DNA of 64,000 bases from the NCBI GenBank assembly GCA_010672965.1, contig JAAHFN010000005.1:1-64000 (forward strand). Reading direction: 5' to 3'. Positions 58,701 to 64,000 of this stretch are shown piece by piece. The position numbers were made by a program, and so were the translations under genes. Position 1 is the stretch's first letter. Each line of letters opens with the position of its first letter. Source of the DNA: Oscillatoria sp. SIO1A7 (GTDB lineage: Bacteria; Cyanobacteriota; Cyanobacteriia; Cyanobacteriales; Laspinemataceae). The notes beneath the pieces are model-generated. The model was not told where the DNA came from. It did no database searches and was given only the letters and a program-made list of their open reading frames with translations.

Positions 58701-60693
58701 GTTAGGCGCTTACCATAGTGCAGAGCCTCGTCATTGGGAACCCGAGGAAATTCGCTTGCTAGCGCAGATTGGCAACCAGTTAGGAGTGGGTCTAAATCAA
58801 GCAGAGTTGCTAGCACAGACCAAAAGACAATCCAGAGAGCTGCGGACGACTCTGGCCGATCTACAGGCGATAGTAGATAACTTGGGCGATGGGCTTTTGG
58901 TGACCGATAATGCAGGCAAAATTACTAGATTTAATCCGGCTCTTAAGTCAATGTTCGACTTGGAAAATAGAAGTCTGAAAGGAAATAAAATATCGGAATA
59001 TTTCCCGCCAGAGCTGGTCGATCTGGTGGAGCATAAAAAACCAGATGATACCTCGACATCCACCGCTGAAGTAGAACTGGGTAACAATAGAGCCGGTCAA
59101 GCATTGGCCAGCAATATTATTAAAGAAACAGAGGAAGAGGAAGAAGGCGATCGCTGCTTGGGAAAAGTAATTTTAATACGAGACGTGACCGTGGAGCGAG
59201 AGGTCGATCGGATGAAAACAGATTTCCTCGCCACAGTTTCCCACGAACTGCGCACGCCTCTAACCTCGGTTCTTGGTTTTGCGTCGATTATTAAGGACAA
59301 ACTAGAGGAAGTTATTTTACCCAGAATTTCACAAGATGACCGCAAACTGCAAAAAGCCTTAGTCAAAGTAGGAGCCAACATTGATATTATTGTTTCGGAA
59401 GCGGAACGATTGACCGCTCTGATTAATGATGTATTGGATATTGCCAAGATGGAAGCGGGTCGGGTAGAGTGGCATATAGAGATTGTAGAGCCTACTGAGA
59501 TTCTCGATAGAGCGATCGCCGCCACTTCTTCTCTGTTTGAACACAATAATTTAGAGCTAATCAAAGATTTTGCTCCTAGCCTGCCACCTGTAGCTGTGGA
59601 CTGCGATCGCATGATTCAAGTAGTCATTAATCTTATTTCCAATGCAGTCAAGTTTACGGAAGCGGGCTCGGTCACCTGTCGGGCAACCGCTAACAATGAC
59701 GAGCTAGTTGTCGAAATTATCGATACTGGCATTGGCATAGCCCCAGAAGATAGAGATCGAGTTTTCGAGCGATTTAAGCAAGTCGGCGATCTACTCACCG
59801 AAAAGCCGAAAGGAACTGGCTTGGGTCTGCCGATATGCAAACAAATTGTTGAATATCACGGGGGGCGCATCTGGGTCGAAAGCGAGCTGGATAAGGGCAG
59901 TGTTTTCTCCTTTTCTATTCCCCTAGAATCAAGCCAATATTCATATAATATCGATAGCCTACTGAGGGAATTGAAACAGCAGGTTGCTACTACAACTAAG
60001 GCTAAAGTTTTAGAACGGGTAGAGTTGGGGGAACTGGGTCTTGCCTCTGAGGCTTCCACTAAGATTGTCCTCGTCGTGGATGACGATCCTTCGATTCGCG
60101 AGTTGCTGCGACAGTCCCTAGAAGAGGAGGGCTATGAGGTCAGGGAGGCTCAAAATGGCATGGAGGCTATTTCTCTGGCTAAAGCGATCGCCCCGGATCT
60201 AGTGATTCTGGATGTGAAAATACCTCAGATTGATGGCTTTGACGTGGCCGCCGTACTCAAAAACGACCCCCAAACCATGCAGATACCGATTATCATTCTT
60301 TCGATAGTTGAAGATCGGCAGAGGGGTTACCGGGTTGGGGTTGACCGCTATTTGACCAAGCCGATAGATAAAAGCGAACTATTGGGAGAAATAGGCTTGC
60401 TGCTAGAGCAAGGCCGATCCGCGAAGACCGTTTTGATTGTCGATCGCAATGCCTTGGTGGTGAAAACCTTGTCTGATGCTTTGCTAGCCCAGGGATATAA
60501 GGCGGTTGAAGCATCCGACGGTTGGGAGGGTCTGCAAAAGGCAAAAGAGGTTAAGCCGGATCTGATTATTATCGATTCTGCCCTATCCCAGGAAATCGAT
60601 CTGGTGAAAACCCTGCGCTTTACCAAGGACCTAGAAAACGTCTCCTTGATTTTCCTCGGCGATCGGGTAATAGAAAAAGATACTGAAAGCTAG
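55792..60693 (+). CDS. Five-GAF hybrid histidine kinase, candidate cyanobacteriochrome
   Basis: 1633 aa. A coiled-coil start, then five GAF domains (about 48-210, 238-415, 448-612, 648-812, 840-1005) joined by coils, a PAS domain (about 1020-1135), HisKA (His1151 in SHELRTP), HATPase_c (N box NLISNAVKF, G2 GTGLGLPI), a receiver (about 1420-1535, LVVDDDPS, phospho-Asp LVILDVKIP) and a degenerate second receiver. GAF1, 3 and 4 have DXCF (DRCF, DECF, DHCF; Cys119, 522, 718) and a second Cys 28 residues on (147, 550, 746), the spacing of bilin-binding cysteines in TePixJ from memory. CH follows in GAF3, 4 and 5 (GAF5 Cys943, no DXCF). Likely a light sensor; bilin binding unproven. Confidence 0.88.
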   Translation: MSEDEVSLEAKEKAKKAMEQELAALRKRVAELEGTARPEAALIAQQKALSAVIAKIRESLDLDSIFKSTAREIRQLLDADRVGIYRFDPGSNWHEGEFVSEDVRLGYDSILGIKIYDRCFGGEYGVYYQRGRIWVVEDFDFIELHDCQRQILERLGFKANLVVPLLEREELWGLLTVHQCSRPRQWQEIEIEFVQQIALHLGVAVQQAEYVRQLQGHSDQLSQAVAQAVDREKAVTAIVDKIRRSLDLNTIFTTTVREVRQLVEADRVTIYRFNPDWSGCFVVESVASGWKSLIEEQQERPELCANISECSLKYLEQPAVIDSYLQETQGGEFNQGTVFRVANDIYKGGFSDCYIEALERYQARAYVIIAIYLGKKLWGLLAIFQNSTARDWQEAEINFLVQIGAQLGVAVQQAELLVRAESRSEELQSALTAQLQKRGDELAREAQREKALSQVIEKIRQTLDIDTIFQTATTEIRQLLGAERVGIFHFYPYSNWNEGEFISEDVLPQFDSVIAARVRDECFGEEYAASYQHGYIQAVEDIYEAGMNDCHIAILSRFQVRANLVLPLLKGEELWGLLCIHQCSSSRQWQEHEIEFVSKIALQLGVALQQAELLARARKRSVELQSLLGQVRAQKEQLTRAAEQERALAITIDKIRQSLDLETIFQTTATEVRQLLNADRVGMFRFTAYSAWNDGEFVSEDVVPPFRSALGRNIKDHCFGENHAIYYQQGRTWAANDIYALDLPDCHIAILSQFQVRANLVVPLLRGEELWGLLCIHQCSGPREWQDWEIEFVSKIAINLGVALQQAELLAQAERRSTQLQRALTEVQAQKERQAKTAEQERTLARTIERIRQTLDIDEIFTATTQEVRQILQCDRVVVYRFYPDWNGEFVFESVIPGGKPLVKEEMKTVWRDGYLQESQGGTYRDRKNTAVANIYQAGLSECHIEILELFEIKAYCVVPVFVGEKLWGLLGAYHSAEPRHWEPEEIRLLAQIGNQLGVGLNQAELLAQTKRQSRELRTTLADLQAIVDNLGDGLLVTDNAGKITRFNPALKSMFDLENRSLKGNKISEYFPPELVDLVEHKKPDDTSTSTAEVELGNNRAGQALASNIIKETEEEEEGDRCLGKVILIRDVTVEREVDRMKTDFLATVSHELRTPLTSVLGFASIIKDKLEEVILPRISQDDRKLQKALVKVGANIDIIVSEAERLTALINDVLDIAKMEAGRVEWHIEIVEPTEILDRAIAATSSLFEHNNLELIKDFAPSLPPVAVDCDRMIQVVINLISNAVKFTEAGSVTCRATANNDELVVEIIDTGIGIAPEDRDRVFERFKQVGDLLTEKPKGTGLGLPICKQIVEYHGGRIWVESELDKGSVFSFSIPLESSQYSYNIDSLLRELKQQVATTTKAKVLERVELGELGLASEASTKIVLVVDDDPSIRELLRQSLEEEGYEVREAQNGMEAISLAKAIAPDLVILDVKIPQIDGFDVAAVLKNDPQTMQIPIIILSIVEDRQRGYRVGVDRYLTKPIDKSELLGEIGLLLEQGRSAKTVLIVDRNALVVKTLSDALLAQGYKAVEASDGWEGLQKAKEVKPDLIIIDSALSQEIDLVKTLRFTKDLENVSLIFLGDRVIEKDTES

Positions 60694-61070
60694 GATTTTG
60701 GCAAAATTGCCTTATTGCTACTTTCGATTTTGGAAGGCTACAGATTGAAACAACTAAACAACAACTAAAAGCTATTATAATATTATAGGTAGTTAACAAG
60801 CAATCAAATACGGCCAAAAAATATCTAAATATGGAAGCAGTAAATTCAATTAGGCATAATAATAAAAAAAGTCTGCAATGTAGGATGAAGCTCTGAGAGA
60901 TTTTCTTTAAGAGACCGAGCCGAATATAGGGGCGATGTATTTGTAGCCAAGATTTATCCGTAAATACTCGGAATACTCGTACAAATGCTTCGCTCCTAAA
61001 GTTTTCTGTAGCCGGAGCGTCCTCGCTCGCCAAATATGAAAGCGTTTAAAAATAGCTTTAAGGAGGGACT
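60694..61070 (+). other. Spacer between the GAF kinase and the response regulator
   Basis: About 375 bp, A/T-rich, without repeats of the STRR kind. TATTATAATATTATAGG (60774-60790) is a possible -10 region. No small gene or riboswitch was recognised, so the regulator may have its own promoter. Confidence 0.4.
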
Positions 61071-61451
61071 GTGAATCCCAAAATTTTAATCGTAGATGAC
61101 GAACCCAATATTTTAATTCTGATGGAGCAGGCGCTAGAAAAGCTAGAGGATGAAGATGATGTGGAGCTACTGACGGCCAGAAATGGCCTGGAAGCGTTGG
61201 AAATTATCGAGGAAGAAAAACCAAATTTAGTCTTTTTAGATGTAATGATGCCGAAAATGAGCGGCTTAGAAGTATGCAATACAGTAAAAAATAAACTTGG
61301 GATGCAAGAGGTGTATATTATTATGTTAACTGCCAAAGGACAAGAGTTTGATAAAAAAAGTGGTATGGCAGTAGGAGCGGACCTATATATGACCAAGCCC
61401 TTTCGGCCGAAGGAAGTGCTGGAGAAGTCTAGAGAAGTGCTGGGCTTGTAG
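61071..61451 (+). CDS. Single-domain response regulator (CheY-like)
   Basis: 126 aa, GTG start with AAGGAGG 5 bp upstream. One receiver domain: acidic pair in LIVDDEPN, phospho-Asp in LVFLDVMMP, Lys in YMTKPF. It has no output domain, so it acts by protein contact or as a phosphate carrier. It lies between the GAF kinase and the diguanylate cyclase, all on one strand, and likely receives phosphate from that kinase. Confidence 0.92.
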   Translation: MNPKILIVDDEPNILILMEQALEKLEDEDDVELLTARNGLEALEIIEEEKPNLVFLDVMMPKMSGLEVCNTVKNKLGMQEVYIIMLTAKGQEFDKKSGMAVGADLYMTKPFRPKEVLEKSREVLGL

Positions 61452-61558
61452 GGAATTGGAGAGTTGGGTTTGCTCCGGGAAATAGTCAATATAGCTCGCC
61501 TCTATTCTTTCTTTGGGAGGCGATCGCCACCTCCAAGGGAGACAAAATGAGGAAATAG

Positions 61559-62974
61559 ATGGTTCAAATTAATTTGAAAAAGCTGGTTAAGAAAAAAAAG
61601 CTATTATCAGTTGTCCAAGGCATGATAATAGCCTTAGATACTCCAATAGCAATTTTAGATAATAAAGGTCTTGTTATCTTCGGAGAAAAAGATATTAATT
61701 TAGGGGAGCGATATCCAATTCAGGTAGCGGGCAAAACTATAGGCTGGGTAACTGGAAGCAAAAAAGCTAGTTTAGTAGCTAATATGCTGAGCTATATTGC
61801 CCGAGCAGAGCTAGATAAAAAAAGTTTAGCTATAGAGATGTTGGAAAAATATGAAGAAATAAATTTTTTATACGAACTTTCTGGCAAGCTAGCCAATTGT
61901 CTGGGAATAGAACAAGTAATTAAGTTAGTCGTGGATGAAGCCCAGAAACTAATTGAGGCTAATAATGTATTAGTAATGTTGATAAATGAGGAAACGGGAA
62001 CTCTGGAAATTGTATCGGAACAAGGCCGAGAACACAACCATAAAACAGGGCTGAGACTGGGATTTGGCATAGCAGGTCATGTTATGGTCTCCGGTCAAGC
62101 AGAAATTGTTAATGATGTGCTATCCGACCCTAGATACGTTCGGCGATCGCTCTTGACTCGTTCTCTCATCTGCGCCCCTTTAACAACCCAGAAAGGAACC
62201 ATAGGGGTAATAGAGATTAGCAGTTCTAAACCCACTGACTATACGGCACAGGACTTAAAACTATTTTCGGCTCTGGCCTCCCAAGCAGCAGCAGCCCTAG
62301 AGAATGCGCTGCTTTATAAACAGCTCAAAGATCATTTGCATACCCTAGAAGAAAAAGTAGCCTCGCGAACTGCAGCTCTGGAAAAAGCAAACCAAGAATT
62401 ACATCGCCTAGCTAATTTAGATGGGTTAACCCAGGTTGCCAATCGCCGCCGATTTGACCAATACTTACAACTGATGTGGGAACGTCATTCTAGCGATATT
62501 GCACCCCTATCTTTAATATTGTGCGATGTAGATTTTTTCAAAAGCTACAATGACAGCTACGGTCATACTATAGGAGATGACTGCTTGCAGCGGATTGCCA
62601 GAGCAATTAGTCGTGCGGTCAAGAATCCCAGTTATTTAGTCGCTCGCTATGGTGGAGAAGAGTTTGGTATTATTTTGCCCAACACAAGTTCTAGAGGGGC
62701 GACCTATATTGCCGAAACTATAGCAATAGAAGTGGAATGGCTCCAAATAGTCCACCCTCGCTCGGCAGTTAGCGATTATGTCACTTTGAGTTTTGGGGTC
62801 TGCAGCACTATCCCGACTTTGGATATTGCTCCCGAAGCCTTAATTGCTGCAGCTGATGAGGCCCTATATGATGCGAAAAGGCAAGGACGCGATCGCGTGG
62901 TTTTTAAACTTTTTAACCCCTCTTCTAGCCCAGAGCTTTTGGCTAGCGATCGCCAATTTTATTGTCCAAACTAA
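61559..62974 (+). CDS. GAF-GGDEF diguanylate cyclase
   Basis: 471 aa. An N-terminal PAS-like sensor (about 15-85), GAF (about 110-255), a coiled coil and a GGDEF domain (about 285-450). The active motif YGGEEFGIILP and the metal-binding Asp in LILCDVDFFK are intact, so it should make cyclic di-GMP from GTP. No RxxD inhibitory site is evident five residues before GGEEF. No EAL domain is present. It follows the response regulator by 107 bp, so light or another signal sensed upstream could control c-di-GMP. Confidence 0.92.
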   Translation: MVQINLKKLVKKKKLLSVVQGMIIALDTPIAILDNKGLVIFGEKDINLGERYPIQVAGKTIGWVTGSKKASLVANMLSYIARAELDKKSLAIEMLEKYEEINFLYELSGKLANCLGIEQVIKLVVDEAQKLIEANNVLVMLINEETGTLEIVSEQGREHNHKTGLRLGFGIAGHVMVSGQAEIVNDVLSDPRYVRRSLLTRSLICAPLTTQKGTIGVIEISSSKPTDYTAQDLKLFSALASQAAAALENALLYKQLKDHLHTLEEKVASRTAALEKANQELHRLANLDGLTQVANRRRFDQYLQLMWERHSSDIAPLSLILCDVDFFKSYNDSYGHTIGDDCLQRIARAISRAVKNPSYLVARYGGEEFGIILPNTSSRGATYIAETIAIEVEWLQIVHPRSAVSDYVTLSFGVCSTIPTLDIAPEALIAAADEALYDAKRQGRDRVVFKLFNPSSSPELLASDRQFYCPN

Positions 62975-63052
62975 TGTAAAAAACTACTGCTATAAGGCTC
63001 TAAGAGGTTTAACGATACTCCCGTTATAAAGCCAATAATGTAATTATTTATT

Positions 63053-63331
63053 ATGCAAATTACAATAGATATACCCGATGAAATTGCAGGGCAACTGAAC
63101 GAGGCACCGGATAGGGTGCGGCGTTACCTACTAGAACTCCTGGTCGTCGAAGCTTATCGAACCGAACGCATTACCCACTTTCAGGTTGGCAAAATCCTCG
63201 ATCTACCATCTCGTTGGGCTGTTGACGCCTTTCTCAAAAAGCACGATGCTTACCTTCACTACGACGAAGAAGATTTGGAAAGCGATCGCGAAACTCTGCG
63301 CCAGTTAAACAACAAAAATGCTGCCCTATAA
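63053..63331 (+). CDS. UPF0175-family antitoxin
   Basis: 92 aa. The protein has the UPF0175 pattern: MQITIDIPDEIAGQL, LLELLVVEAYRTERIT and GKILDLPSRWAVDAFLKKH, a short helix-turn-helix DNA-binding unit. It usually forms a toxin-antitoxin pair with a DUF3368/PIN protein, and here such a gene starts 3 bp after its stop. The antitoxin looks intact. Confidence 0.85.
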   Translation: MQITIDIPDEIAGQLNEAPDRVRRYLLELLVVEAYRTERITHFQVGKILDLPSRWAVDAFLKKHDAYLHYDEEDLESDRETLRQLNNKNAAL

Positions 63332-63334
63332 TTA

Positions 63335-63802
63335 ATGATTGTTATCTCCGATGCTTCCCCCATACGTTACTTGCTACTGATTGACTACCTAGAGTTATTA
63401 CCACAACTTTACGGTCAAGTTATTATACCTGAAGTTGTACGAGACGAACTAATCGATCCGGGGGCACCTGTGGAACTTCAGTAATTTATTGCCAATCGAC
63501 CAGGATGGCTCATAGTTAGATCGGTCAACAGCACATCTGCTCTAATCCCGAGCAATCTAGATACAGGCGAACGAGCTGCTATAAGCCTCGCCCAAGAGTA
63601 CCTAGCTGACTTGCTTATTATTGACGAACGAGCCGGACGACGTGCCGCAAAAAACCTAGGCATTCCAATTGTCGGTACCCTAGGTATTTTAGAGGCAGCT
63701 GCAGCTCAAGGTAAACTCGACTTAGCCGAGGCGATCGCGCAACTGAAAGCAACTAATTTCCGCGTCTCTCCCAGATTGATTAACACATTACTAAAACGTT
63801 AA
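63335..63802 (+). pseudogene. DUF3368 PIN-domain toxin, broken by an in-frame stop
   Basis: The ATG at 63335 opens MIVISDASPIRYLLLI, the PIN-like start of DUF3368; codon 50 is TAA (63482-63484), after which the same frame continues FIANRPGWL, then LDTGERAAISLAQEYLADLL and IIDERAGRRAAKNLGIPIVG to TAA at 63802. Reading through the stop would give a full-length protein of 155 residues with all conserved acidic sites. A single base change (for example from CAA) explains it, so the toxin has probably been silenced. A shorter frame from 63611 covers only the last third. Confidence 0.85.
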
Positions 63803-63870
63803 TAAAATAATTAGCATTCAGATCGGAACGCCATTGAAACTAAATTTTAATCTCGAAGTCAAGAACAAAA

Positions 63871-64000
63871 TTAAAACGATCGCAACTGACTATTTTTATC
63901 GAAAAATGTCCGGCAGAGACCGCTGGTTAAAATAATCGAAGTAATCAGAGTGGCAAAAGCAAGCATAAACATAATCAAAATCTGATAGGCCGCCGCATTG
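63871..64000 (-). CDS. C-terminus of an ABC transporter permease, FetB/UPF0014-like (partial)
   Basis: Only the last 42 codons lie in the window (stop TAA at 63873-63871). The sequence AAYQILIMFMLAFATLITSI followed by a Leu/Cys/Arg stretch ending in QLRSF matches the end of the UPF0014 (YbbM/FetB) iron-export permeases, which typically carry YQI.IMF.L. in the last membrane helix. The partner ATPase gene would lie outside. Low certainty because of the short piece. Confidence 0.5.
   Translation of the reverse strand, partial: NAAAYQILIMFMLAFATLITSIILTSGLCRTFFDKNSQLRSF

Overview
The window looks like the chromosome of a filamentous, probably non-heterocystous cyanobacterium of the Oscillatoria/Microcoleus/Phormidium kind. 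The support is: very frequent GCGATCGC (HIP1-type) octamers in genes and spacers; the cyanobacterial ATP synthase operon with separate b and b' genes and no beta/epsilon genes; GAF domains of cyanobacteriochrome type; several cyanobacteria-restricted families (DUF4079, DUF2887, multidomain Ser/Thr kinase-phosphatase); and spacers full of 7-9 bp tandem repeats. The species cannot be fixed from sequence reading alone. I saw no tRNA, rRNA or CRISPR array.

Layout. 1-5.7 kb: a 5'-truncated WD40 propeller gene, a DUF2887/Rpn-type protein, a repeat-rich spacer with a probable 6S RNA, a rhomboid-fold protein that has lost its catalytic serine, and an orphan antitoxin with a toxin stub. 5.7-17.3 kb: housekeeping and small genes (hemW, a PIN-TRAM membrane protein, a DUF4079 protein, pip, asnS, a TPR protein, coiled-coil proteins, an RsbW-like ATPase). 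18.3-23.6 kb: one large Ser/Thr kinase/AAA/GAF/PP2C gene that could work with the RsbW-like protein. 24-30.1 kb: a left-running group with a PatD/TruD-like YcaO cyclodehydratase, an amidohydrolase, a secreted mono-heme protein and an unknown protein, which may be a RiPP-type locus without an obvious precursor gene. 30.9-39.5 kb: a methyltransferase, then atpI-a-c-b'-b-delta-alpha-gamma. 40.8-43.3 kb: a histidine kinase/response regulator pair, followed by a 142-bp unit repeated three times in tandem, each copy carrying a terminator hairpin. 44-49.5 kb: a MORN protein, a secreted unknown, an Hsp20 and a front-end desaturase. 48.5-53.2 kb: a left-running cluster sucC-sucD-DUF815 ATPase-nucleoside hydrolase, in which SucD lacks its phosphohistidine. 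53.5-63 kb: a membrane coiled-coil protein, then a signalling cluster of a five-GAF hybrid histidine kinase (three GAF domains with the DXCF cyanobacteriochrome cysteine geometry), a CheY-like regulator and a GAF-GGDEF diguanylate cyclase. The window ends with a UPF0175/DUF3368 toxin-antitoxin pair whose toxin has a nonsense codon, and the C-terminus of a FetB-like permease.

Three points deserve most attention. The 55.8-63 kb cluster reads as a light-sensing system feeding c-di-GMP synthesis. The 24-30 kb locus couples an azol(in)e-forming cyclodehydratase to redox and hydrolase genes. The spacers carry at least two families of miniature inverted-repeat elements (termini AGGACTTACGCA and TATAGCGTTTCTCAAATT) and many tandem repeats, some of which have entered coding sequence (sucC; probably also the nucleoside hydrolase). 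Several genes show loss of key residues or integrity: the rhomboid, SucD, two toxin genes and the WD40 gene.
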